DNA of 14,720 nt from Coriobacteriaceae bacterium (GTDB lineage: Bacteria; Actinomycetota; Coriobacteriia; Anaerosomatales; D1FN1-002), in assembly GCA_013824215.1 (NCBI GenBank), contig PNNM01000021.1, positions 1-14,720 of the forward strand, in the 5' to 3' direction. Numbering within the stretch: position 1 is the first letter of the stretch; each line of letters begins with the position of its first letter. Made by a program: the position numbers and the translations under genes. Below the pieces are notes generated by a model. It saw only the letters and a list, made by a program, of their open reading frames with translations, had not been told where the DNA came from and did no database searches. Of this stretch, positions 1 to 6,901 are shown in pieces.

Positions 1-2
1 CG

Positions 3-1376
3 TCCGGCTCGCTCGCGCTGCTGTGGTCGCTCGTGCCCGACACGCCGGCCTCACAGATGGCCGCGTTCGTCTCATCGACCGCGTCCGACTACCCCTCCGG
101 CGCACCGGACGGCTTCGACCCCTTCTACGGCAACGGCCGCATCGACGTGAAAGCGGCCTACGACAAGATGATCTCCGACCTGCCGGTCCAACTGCCGGTG
201 GCCGTCGCTGCCACGCCCGCGGACGGCTATCTGACCACGCTGTCGTGGACACCCGCGGACGGCTCCACCGTCTTCTACGCCTACGGGTGCGCCGGAGGGC
301 GCGAGTACGTCACGGCGTCGACGAGTGCCCAGCTCTTCCTCGAGCACGGCGGCGCGAACACCGTGTATGTGAAGGCCTTCGCCGGCGACCGCTGGTCGAA
401 CCCGACGCCCGCCACCATCGTCGTCAACGCCGAGTACGCCCTGGATCCGCCCGGCTCCACCCGCCTCGAGGGCGTCAGCCGCTATGCCACCGCCGCGCAG
501 GTGAGCCGTGCCGCCTTCCCGGGCGGTGCGCCCGCCGTCGTGCTGGCCTCCGGACAGAACTGGCCCGACGCGCTCGGCGCCGCGGCGCTCGCCGGCGCGG
601 TGAAGGGTCCGCTGCTGCTGACCACCCCCGGCTCGCTGTCGCTGGAGGCCCGTGACGAGATCGTGCGCCTCAAGCCCACGCGCGTCTTCGTCGTGGGCGG
701 GACGGCCGCACTGTCCTCGGCGGCGCTGGCGACGGTCGACTCGCTGTCAGAGGCGGACGCCGTGACCCGCGTCAGCGGAGCGGACCGCTTCGCCACGGCC
801 GCCAAGGTGGCCGACACCCTCAAGGCGGAGCTCGGCTCGGTCCCCGGGGCGACCGCGTACGTCTCGAGCGGCGAGAACTACCCGGACGCGCTGGCCGGCG
901 CGGCGCTGGCAGCGGCTTCCGGCCGCCCGATCCTGCTCGTCCGCCGCTCGGCCGTACCCGCCGCTACGCGCTCGGCGCTCACGCGGCTCGGCATCCGCGA
1001 CACGGTCGTCCTCGGCGGCACGAGCGCCGTCTCCTCGGGCGTCTACGGCAGCCTGCCCTCGCCCGAGCGGGTCGCGGGCGCGGACCGCTACGCGACCGCG
1101 CGCGCCGTGGCCGACCACGGAGTCTCGCGCAGCGTGCTCGCCTACACCCACCTCGGCATCTCGACGGGCTCCAACTTCCCGGACGCGCTCGCGGCCGGGG
1201 CGTACATGGGCGCCCGCGGCGGGCCGCTCGTGCTCGTGCCGTCCTCGGTGGACGCGCCGTTGCGCGCGTGGCTGAACGCCAAGGGGCCGTCGGTGGCCGA
1301 CCAGACGGTGTTCGGCGGACCGGGAGCCGTACCCTACGCGCTCGAGAACGAGATCAGGAGCGCACTCCGCCCCTGA
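3..1376 (+). CDS. Cell-surface S8 (subtilisin-like) protease, C-terminal part, with three cell-wall-binding repeats
   Basis: The 5' end is missing: the frame is open from base 3 and 457 residues are visible. The first ~45 residues match the end of a peptidase S8 domain: SGSLALLWSLVP is the stretch that normally follows the catalytic-Ser GTSMAxPhV motif, and the domain closes with YGNGRIDVKAAYD. The catalytic triad therefore lies off the left edge (inference). A beta-rich, Fn3/Ig-like segment follows (about 210-450). Then come three tandem cell-wall-binding-2 (PF04122) repeats, each with an RxxGxxRYAT-like start, a FPDAL/YPDAL/WPDAL core and a VVGG/VLGG/VFGG end. The protein stops right after repeat 3, with no LPXTG anchor or C-terminal membrane helix. 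Proteins of this design are secreted and held non-covalently on the wall polymer. The substrate cannot be told. The last 23 bp overlap the 3' end of the convergent kinase gene. Confidence 0.9.
   Translation, partial: SGSLALLWSLVPDTPASQMAAFVSSTASDYPSGAPDGFDPFYGNGRIDVKAAYDKMISDLPVQLPVAVAATPADGYLTTLSWTPADGSTVFYAYGCAGGREYVTASTSAQLFLEHGGANTVYVKAFAGDRWSNPTPATIVVNAEYALDPPGSTRLEGVSRYATAAQVSRAAFPGGAPAVVLASGQNWPDALGAAALAGAVKGPLLLTTPGSLSLEARDEIVRLKPTRVFVVGGTAALSSAALATVDSLSEADAVTRVSGADRFATAAKVADTLKAELGSVPGATAYVSSGENYPDALAGAALAAASGRPILLVRRSAVPAATRSALTRLGIRDTVVLGGTSAVSSGVYGSLPSPERVAGADRYATARAVADHGVSRSVLAYTHLGISTGSNFPDALAAGAYMGARGGPLVLVPSSVDAPLRAWLNAKGPSVADQTVFGGPGAVPYALENEIRSALRP
459..1364 (+). repeat. Three tandem PF04122 (cell-wall-binding repeat 2) coding repeats
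   Basis: There are three divergent protein-level repeats of about 95-100 residues, at roughly 459-752, 765-1055 and 1065-1364. Each opens with an R-x-x-G-x-x-RY/RF-AT motif (GVSRYATAA, GADRFATAA, GADRYATAR). Each carries a Gly-x-Asn-x-PDAL-like core (SGQNWPDAL, SGENYPDAL, TGSNFPDAL) and ends in a V-x-GG strand. The three-unit arrangement is the usual one for this family, in which three repeats form one wall-polymer-binding trimer. Confidence 0.88.
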
Positions 1377-2745
1377 TCGGATCCACGAGCGGCAGCCGGA
1401 CCGCGAACTCGGTGCCCCACTCGCCGGAGTCGATGGCGATCGTCCCGCCGTGGCGCTCGACGATCTCTTTGACCACCGCCAGGCCGATCCCGACGCCGCC
1501 CTTCGCGCTCTCGCGCGAGGGATCGGCGCGCCAGAAGCGCGCGAAGACCTGTTCCCTGTGCTCGTCGGCGATACCGATGCCGGTGTCGCGCACCCGCACC
1601 ACGCCGCTGTCGCCCTCCGCGGCCACCGTGACCGAGACGGAGCCGCCGGCAGGCGTGTATCGCGCGGCGTTGGACAGCAGGTTGCCGATCGCCTGCTGCA
1701 GGCGGTCGGGATCGCCGGCGATCGTGATCCCCTCGGCGACGTGCTCGGCGAGCGACAGCCCCGCGGCCTCGAACAGCGCGCGATGGGAGTCGATCGCCGC
1801 CCGCGCCGGGAGCGACAGGTCGAGCGGTTCGGCCCGCATCGGTACCGATGCCCGCTCAAGGCGCGAGAGCTCGAGAAGCGATTCGGTGAGCCGGGACAGG
1901 CGCCGCGTCTCGTCCAGCACGGTGCCCAAGCGTTGGGCGTCGGCGGGCAGCACGCCGTCCTGCATGGCCTCGACGGTCGCCTGGATCGCCTGCAGAGGGG
2001 TCCGCAGCTCATGAGCCACGTCGGCGGTCAGCCGGCGTTCGGACTCGCGTTCCGCCTCGATCGACGCCGCCATCTCGTCGAGGGTGCGGCCGAGCGCCTT
2101 GACCGGGTCCTCGCCGATCATCCCGGTGCGGGCCGCCAGATCGCCCCCGCGGATGCTCGCCGCCACGGAGGTGACGTGCTCCACTGGCCGGGCGATACTC
2201 CGGGCGAAGAGCGCACCTGCGATGCTGGCGGCGATCACCGCGATGACGGCGGCGCTGAGCAGACCGGCGAACGCTCCGTTGCGGAACGCGATGTCCCGGT
2301 CGGTGAGGAACCCGCCCGGCAACAGCGAACTCACGCGCACCTCGCCCACCTTCACCCCGTCGACCACGACCTGCGCCGAAGCCGACGGTCCCTCCTCGGC
2401 CAGCGGCTCCTGACGGAACAGCAGGCCCCCCTGCTGACCCGACGAACTGGCGAGCAGCGCACCTTGCGCGTCGTAGAGCGAGATGCGGAAGCCGCTCATG
2501 CTCACGCCGAAGCGCCCCAAGTCGACGTAGCGGACCGCGTCCCAGGTGCCCGCTTGGGCGTAGACCTGCGCGAGCACGGCAGCCGTGTCGTCGGCGCGCC
2601 CTTGGAGATTCTGCTGCACGTAACTCTCGAAGCGCGCGTCGAGCGTGGCGGTGATGAGCACGCCTGCGAGCGCCGCGGTCAGCGCCGCGATCGCCGCGAA
2701 CACCACCGCCAGGCGCACCACCAGACGGCCGCTGCGAACGGCCAT
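1354..2745 (-). CDS. Membrane sensor histidine kinase (HAMP-HisKA-HATPase), partner of the adjacent OmpR-type regulator
   Basis: A 463-residue sensor kinase that autophosphorylates on His and passes the phosphate to the regulator encoded just upstream. TM1 is at ~9-31, an extracytoplasmic sensor domain at ~32-158, TM2 at ~159-181 and HAMP at ~181-233. The HisKA motif DVAHELRTPLQ has the phosphorylated His245. The N box has N355 and N359 (GNLLSNA), G1 is RDTGIGI with D387, and GVGIGLAVV forms G2. All expected catalytic residues are present. I chose the ATG at 2745, 7 nt after the regulator's stop. A GTG six bases further upstream (2751) is an in-frame alternative, with GCGGGG upstream as a possible ribosome site for either. 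The sensor domain shows no recognisable ligand motif. Overall the protein resembles BaeS/CpxA-like kinases of envelope stress, but orthology cannot be claimed. Its 3' end overlaps the convergent protease gene by 23 bp. Confidence 0.93.
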   Translation of the reverse strand: MAVRSGRLVVRLAVVFAAIAALTAALAGVLITATLDARFESYVQQNLQGRADDTAAVLAQVYAQAGTWDAVRYVDLGRFGVSMSGFRISLYDAQGALLASSSGQQGGLLFRQEPLAEEGPSASAQVVVDGVKVGEVRVSSLLPGGFLTDRDIAFRNGAFAGLLSAAVIAVIAASIAGALFARSIARPVEHVTSVAASIRGGDLAARTGMIGEDPVKALGRTLDEMAASIEAERESERRLTADVAHELRTPLQAIQATVEAMQDGVLPADAQRLGTVLDETRRLSRLTESLLELSRLERASVPMRAEPLDLSLPARAAIDSHRALFEAAGLSLAEHVAEGITIAGDPDRLQQAIGNLLSNAARYTPAGGSVSVTVAAEGDSGVVRVRDTGIGIADEHREQVFARFWRADPSRESAKGGVGIGLAVVKEIVERHGGTIAIDSGEWGTEFAVRLPLVDPIRGGVRS

Positions 2746-2752
2746 GGTCACG

Positions 2753-3469
2753 CTACCCCGCGTCCTCGGCGTGAGGGGGCGCGTCGAACCGGTAACCCAC
2801 CCCGAACACGGTGTGTATGAAGGTGGGCTCCTTCGGATCGTCGTCCAGCTTCGCACGCAGGTTCTTGACGTGGCTGTCGATCGCGCGCTCGTAGCCCTCG
2901 AAGTCGTAGCCGAGGACCTTCTCCACAAGCTCCATGCGCGAGTAGACGCGCCCGGGATAGCGCGACAACGTCACGAGCAACTTGTACTCGCTCGCTGTCA
3001 GGTCGAGTTCGACGCCGCCGAGGCGGACGCGGTGCCCCGCCAGATCGATCTCGAGCGGCCCGAAGTCCGCGCGGTCCCGCTGTGGCGCCTCGTCGGCCTT
3101 CGCACGCCGCAGCAGCGCCCGCACCCGCGCCACGAGCTCACGGGGTGAGAACGGCTTGACGAGGTAGTCATCCGCCCCGATCTCCAGCCCCCGGACGCGC
3201 TCCTCCTCGGAGCCCTTCGCGGTGAGCATGATGATGGGCACGTCGGAGTGGTCGCGGATGCGGCGGCACACCTCCTCGCCGGGGACCTTGGGCAGCATCA
3301 GATCGAGGACCACGAGATCGAACCCGCCCTTGGCGAACGCCTCGAGCGCGGCGTACCCGTCACCGACGGACTTCACCCAGAAGCCGTCGCGCTCCAGGTA
3401 GGCCTCGACAGCCTCGCGGATCGTCCTCTCATCCTCGACGAGCAGGACCTTGTGTGCCGATCCGGACAT
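2753..3469 (-). CDS. OmpR/PhoB-family DNA-binding response regulator
   Basis: A 238-residue two-domain regulator. The receiver (~6-120) has the acidic pair in VEDE (E12, D13), phospho-acceptor D56 in VVLDLMLP, T83 and K105 in YLVKPF. The winged-helix DNA-binding domain (~136-231) shows DLTASEYKLL, the recognition-helix region RAIDSHVKNLRAKL and the C-terminal hairpin FIHTVFGVGYRF. Length and architecture are normal for the family. The ATG at 3469 is preceded by GGAGGTGA at good spacing, so the start is secure. The cognate kinase starts 7 nt after its stop, so the two are an operon and almost certainly a functional pair. The target promoters cannot be read from the sequence. A 66-bp gap separates it from the upstream receiver-PAS gene. 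Confidence 0.95.
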   Translation of the reverse strand: MSGSAHKVLLVEDERTIREAVEAYLERDGFWVKSVGDGYAALEAFAKGGFDLVVLDLMLPKVPGEEVCRRIRDHSDVPIIMLTAKGSEEERVRGLEIGADDYLVKPFSPRELVARVRALLRRAKADEAPQRDRADFGPLEIDLAGHRVRLGGVELDLTASEYKLLVTLSRYPGRVYSRMELVEKVLGYDFEGYERAIDSHVKNLRAKLDDDPKEPTFIHTVFGVGYRFDAPPHAEDAG

Positions 3470-3535
3470 GCGTCACCTCCGGCGCCGAAAGCGTACGGTC
3501 AGCGGATGGAGAAGATGTGGAGGGGCCCTTTCGTT

Positions 3536-4489
3536 TCAGCGCAGCGGCGTCCCCACGCCGATGACGCCGCATATGTCGCCGGAGTCGTCCCGCCATGCGC
3601 AGTCTATCCAAGCGAGCCGCACGCTCTCGCCCCGGCGCGTGAGGACCTCGCTGTCCGTCGTGCGGCAGCCGCCCTCGGTCATGAGCGCCTCGTACGCGGT
3701 GCGCCGAGCGTCCCGGTCCGCTTCCGACACGAGCACGTCGAAGTAGTCCACGCCGCACAGCTCCTCTTCGGCGTATCCGGTCAGCAGGCACGTCCCCTTG
3801 GAGACCCACTCGGTGCGCCCGTACCGATCGCCCACGAGCATGACCAGGCCGCTCGCGCCTTGGACCGCGTGCTCGAGCACCGCGCGGGCGGCCATCGTCT
3901 CCTCGATATCGGAGACCTGGCCGCGGACCCGGCCGTCGAGTTCGCTGATGAGCGTGGACTTGACCTCGAGCTCGCTGGAGAGCGTGTCCATCGCAGCCGA
4001 GAGCATGCGGTTGGCCTCCTGCAGTTCGAGGACCTTGCGCTCGAGCTTGTTCACGAGCCGCTCGTTGTACTCGCGCAGGATCTCCTGCTCCTCGATCCGG
4101 GGACCGCGAGCGTGAGACGCGGTGGCGCCCTCGGACAGCTCCGCGAGAACGTCGAGCAGGACGTCGGGCTCGACGGGCTTGGTGAGGAAACGCTCGGCAC
4201 CCAGGTCGAGAGCGAAACGCTCGTCTGCGGGGTCCGTGTAGCTCGCCGTGAGGAACACGATGGGGATCGCCGCCAGATCGCTGTCCGCTTTGCACTCGCG
4301 CGCCAGCTGGTAGCCGTCCATCCGCGGCATGAGGATGTCGCTCAGGATGACGTCGAAGACCTGGGCCCTGGCGACCTCGAGTGCCTCGGCGCCGTCCGAC
4401 GCCGAGACCGCCTCGTGCCCTCCGGAGCGGACGATCGACGCCGTGAGGTAGCGGGCAGCCTGGTCGTCATCGACGATGAGGATCTTCAC
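3536..4489 (-). CDS. Receiver-coiled coil-PAS protein without a recognisable output domain
   Basis: A 317-residue protein. The receiver domain (~1-120) is intact: acidic cluster D7-D9, phospho-acceptor D51 in ILSDILMPRMDGY, T81 and K104 in FLTKPVEP. A long, charged, probably coiled-coil helix spans ~131-205 (heptad-like LVNKLERKVLELQEAN). A PAS domain fills ~205-317 (LVGDRYGRTEWVSKGTCLLTGY, then VDYFDVLVSEADRD) and the protein ends there. There is no kinase, HTH, GGDEF, EAL or HD-GYP part. It starts at a GTG that overlaps the TGA of the upstream receiver gene by 4 bp (GTGA), with GAGGAGG ideally placed, so the two are translationally coupled. In such proteins the receiver usually changes dimerisation or partner binding; the PAS could dimerise, bind a ligand or dock onto a kinase. 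The actual role is unknown. Confidence 0.87.
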   Translation of the reverse strand: MKILIVDDDQAARYLTASIVRSGGHEAVSASDGAEALEVARAQVFDVILSDILMPRMDGYQLARECKADSDLAAIPIVFLTASYTDPADERFALDLGAERFLTKPVEPDVLLDVLAELSEGATASHARGPRIEEQEILREYNERLVNKLERKVLELQEANRMLSAAMDTLSSELEVKSTLISELDGRVRGQVSDIEETMAARAVLEHAVQGASGLVMLVGDRYGRTEWVSKGTCLLTGYAEEELCGVDYFDVLVSEADRDARRTAYEALMTEGGCRTTDSEVLTRRGESVRLAWIDCAWRDDSGDICGVIGVGTPLR

Positions 4490-4860
4490 GCCTCCTCCTC
4501 CCCGAGGTACGACTCGACCTCCGCTACGAAGCGCTCCGGATCGATGGGCTTGGCGATGTATCCGTCGCACCCCGCCTCCAGGATGGCTTCACGGTCGCCC
4601 TTCATCGAGTACGCGGTGAGCGCCACGATCGGCAGATCGGGTCCGGGATCGTCGCGGAGCATGCGGGTCGCCTCGTAGCCGTCCAGCCGAGGCAGCAGCA
4701 TGTCCATGAGCACGAGGTCGGGCTTGTGCGTCCGCGCCATCTCGACGGCGACCTCCCCGTCGCCCGCCGAGAGGACCTCGTAGCCCGCCTTCTCCAGCAG
4801 GAACCTGACGAGGTACATGTTCTGAGGATCGTCCTCGGCGACGAGGATGCGCCTGCCCAT
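4486..4860 (-). CDS. Stand-alone receiver-domain protein (DivK/Spo0F-like size)
   Basis: A 124-residue protein made of one receiver domain and nothing else. It has the acidic pair in VAEDD (E9, D10), phospho-acceptor D53 in VLMDMLLPRLDG, T82 in ALTAYSM and K104 in YIAKPID. All residues needed for Mg2+ binding and phosphorylation are present. The ATG at 4860 has GGGGGGAG as its ribosome site. It starts 40 bp after the stop of the large kinase-like gene and overlaps the next gene by 4 bp. Single receivers act as phosphate shuttles (Spo0F type) or as diffusible allosteric regulators (CheY/DivK type). Context suggests it works with the PAS-GAF kinase-like protein upstream and the receiver-PAS protein downstream, but the partner is inferred. 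The terminal Glu codons GAG GAG GAG also serve as the ribosome-binding site of the next gene. Confidence 0.93.
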   Translation of the reverse strand: MGRRILVAEDDPQNMYLVRFLLEKAGYEVLSAGDGEVAVEMARTHKPDLVLMDMLLPRLDGYEATRMLRDDPGPDLPIVALTAYSMKGDREAILEAGCDGYIAKPIDPERFVAEVESYLGEEEA

Positions 4861-4900
4861 CAGATCTCCCCCCGAAAAAGCGGCCACAGAGCCGAGACAC

Positions 4901-6838
4901 TCACACGGCCCCGCTCCCATCGTACACGGCAGGGACGCGCAGCGTGAACACCGCACCGCCCCCGTTCACCGGCTCGATCGTCAGAGAGCCGCCGAGGGAG
5001 AGCGCCAGACGCTCCGAGACCGCCAAGGCGAGCCCGGACGCGGCCGGCACGTCGTCCGGCGCACGCCCCGTCCGGCGGAACTCGTCGAAGAGACGCCCGA
5101 CGTCCTCACGACCCGGGCCGCCGGTCTCGATGACGCGGAACACCACATCCTCCCCGCTGGCGGTCACCGACGCTTCCACCGCTCCGTCGCGGGTCCCCTC
5201 GACCGCTTCCTCCAAGAGGTGCAGCAGCACCTGCTGGACCTTGGACGCATCGGTGACCATGTGCACGCCCGGGCGCCCGGACACGCGAAGACGGGTGCCT
5301 TTCAGCTCGGCATCGGCACGGACCAGTTCGGCCGCGGCCTCGAGCAGCGACGTGCCATCGGCCTCCGCCACATCGAGCTGCGTCCTCCCACCCTCGATGC
5401 GCGCGATGTCCAGCAGGTCGTTGGCCAGCGAGAGCAGGACCCGTCCCGAGCGGTTGACCATGCCGAGCTGGAAGCGCTGTTCGGCCGTGAGATCGCCGGC
5501 GAGTCCCTCGAGAAGGACCCCGGTGAAGCCGATCACCGAGTTCAGCGGCCGCCTGAGCCCGTGGCTCATGTTCGCGAGCAGCTCGCTCGAGGCCCGCCTC
5601 TGCTCGCCAAGCTGCTCGGTCCTCTCCGCAACGAGCTCCTCGAGATGCTCCTTGTGCGCATGGAGCTCCTCCTCCGCCCGCATACGCCGCTCCTCGGCGT
5701 GCATCCGGGCGATCACGAACGCCGCGTCCTGTGCGAGGCTGTCGAACAGATCCACGACATCCGCGCCGAAGAAGCCCTTCGAGCCCGATGCAAGGGTGAG
5801 CACTCCGAACGGGCCGGTCTCGCTCGCCAGCGGGAATGCGGCCCACGATCCCCCCACCGGACCCTGCATCGCATCACGCCACGCCGAGAGCCGGACGTCC
5901 GCGCGCGCATCGTTGGAGACGTAGCGCCTGCCCGTGCGGACGACCTCGGCCAGCGGCCACTCGTCCGCGTCCGACGCGGCGGGCACCGAGGCGGAGCCGA
6001 GACGGTCGGCGGCCGCACCACAGGAATACGTCGAGCGCAACAGACCCGACTCCTCCTCGAGGATCCAGACAACGGCGAGTTCGAACCCTCCCCGTTCACC
6101 GGCTGCGTGGCACAGGCCCTCCAAGAGAGCCGCCGGGGTACCCGCCCGCGCGAACACCTGCATCGCGCCGGCCGCGAAGGCGCGGGCTCTGGCGAGGCGA
6201 CGCAGCCGGTGCTCGGCCTCCACGTGCTCGCTGATGTCCGTGATCGACACGGTCGCCCCCACAGGCCTCCCGGCTCCGCCCGGCAAGGGCGCCGCGTCGA
6301 GTTCGAGCGCCACGGAGGTCCCGTCGCGCCGGACGATGCTGCGTCGCAGCCCGAGCACGGGCGCACCTGTCGAGAAGACGACCTCGGGCGCGCACTCCTC
6401 GTTCGACAGCGGATGCCCATCAGCGTCCAGCAGCCCCCACTCGTCGTACGTGCGCGAGGCCAGCTCCTCGGCGGACAGACCGAGGATGCGCATGGCCGGA
6501 GCGTTGGCGAACTGGGCCCGCCGGTCCCGGCCCACGAGCACGATGCCTTGGGAGACCGTCTCGACGGTGCGGCGGAGCCGGTCCTCACTGGCTTCGAGCC
6601 GGCGAGCCGACTCGCCGGCCTCGCCCGCCTCGGCACGGATCAACAGGTAGAGGAAGACGCCGGTCACGGCGACGAAAGCCAGGTCCGAGAACATGTCGAG
6701 CACCGCGAGACTGCGCATGTCACGCGCCATCGACTCGAGGACGCGGTCCGTGAACATGACCCACAGCCCGGCGCCGACGAAGTACGCCAGCGCCGTGCGC
6801 AGGGCCACGCTGGAGGCTCCGGCCTTGAACAGACGCAC
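4901..6838 (-). CDS. Membrane PAS-GAF histidine-kinase-like protein with eroded catalytic motifs
   Basis: A 645-residue membrane protein. Two N-terminal helices (~14-30 and ~53-69) flank a short loop with FTDRVLESM, an N-terminal module often seen before PAS domains. A PAS domain covers ~85-200, a GAF-like domain ~225-390, a charged coiled coil ~390-420, a HisKA-like region ~420-485 and a HATPase-like region ~520-640. The dimerisation motif reads NMSHGLRRPLNSVIGF. His426 is kept, but the next residue is Gly instead of Glu/Asp and the usual Thr/Asn four residues on is Arg. In the ATPase part the N-box Asn positions are His540 and Glu544, G1 is ETGGPG in place of DTGIGI (E571), and G2 is ASGLALA in place of GTGLGLA. 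The fold should remain, but ATP/Mg2+ binding is doubtful, so it may be a pseudokinase. The GTG start at 6838 is preceded by AAAGGAGG. The two receiver genes downstream share its direction. Confidence 0.9.
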   Translation of the reverse strand: MRLFKAGASSVALRTALAYFVGAGLWVMFTDRVLESMARDMRSLAVLDMFSDLAFVAVTGVFLYLLIRAEAGEAGESARRLEASEDRLRRTVETVSQGIVLVGRDRRAQFANAPAMRILGLSAEELASRTYDEWGLLDADGHPLSNEECAPEVVFSTGAPVLGLRRSIVRRDGTSVALELDAAPLPGGAGRPVGATVSITDISEHVEAEHRLRRLARARAFAAGAMQVFARAGTPAALLEGLCHAAGERGGFELAVVWILEEESGLLRSTYSCGAAADRLGSASVPAASDADEWPLAEVVRTGRRYVSNDARADVRLSAWRDAMQGPVGGSWAAFPLASETGPFGVLTLASGSKGFFGADVVDLFDSLAQDAAFVIARMHAEERRMRAEEELHAHKEHLEELVAERTEQLGEQRRASSELLANMSHGLRRPLNSVIGFTGVLLEGLAGDLTAEQRFQLGMVNRSGRVLLSLANDLLDIARIEGGRTQLDVAEADGTSLLEAAAELVRADAELKGTRLRVSGRPGVHMVTDASKVQQVLLHLLEEAVEGTRDGAVEASVTASGEDVVFRVIETGGPGREDVGRLFDEFRRTGRAPDDVPAASGLALAVSERLALSLGGSLTIEPVNGGGAVFTLRVPAVYDGSGAV

Positions 6839-6901
6839 CTCCCGGCCTCCTTTCGCCGTCGCCAGGAATATACCCGGGAGGACGATGGTGACCCTTGGGC
6901 G

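Noticed and set aside
747..2012. A 421-codon - strand frame covering the protease and kinase region
   Set aside because: It overlaps the convincing PF04122 repeats and the kinase domain in another frame, and its Arg/Ser/Pro-rich translation has no recognisable motif.
4871..4895. Small hairpin (CGGC/GCCG) followed by CTTTTT on the - strand between the kinase-like and receiver genes
   Set aside because: The stem is only 4 bp, too weak for a convincing intrinsic terminator, and the T-run sits beside the receiver's ribosome site.
6842..6901. TATATT on the - strand between rluD and the kinase-like gene, considered as a -10 box
   Set aside because: No -35-like hexamer is found at suitable spacing and no TGn extension precedes it, so a promoter here is possible but not supported.
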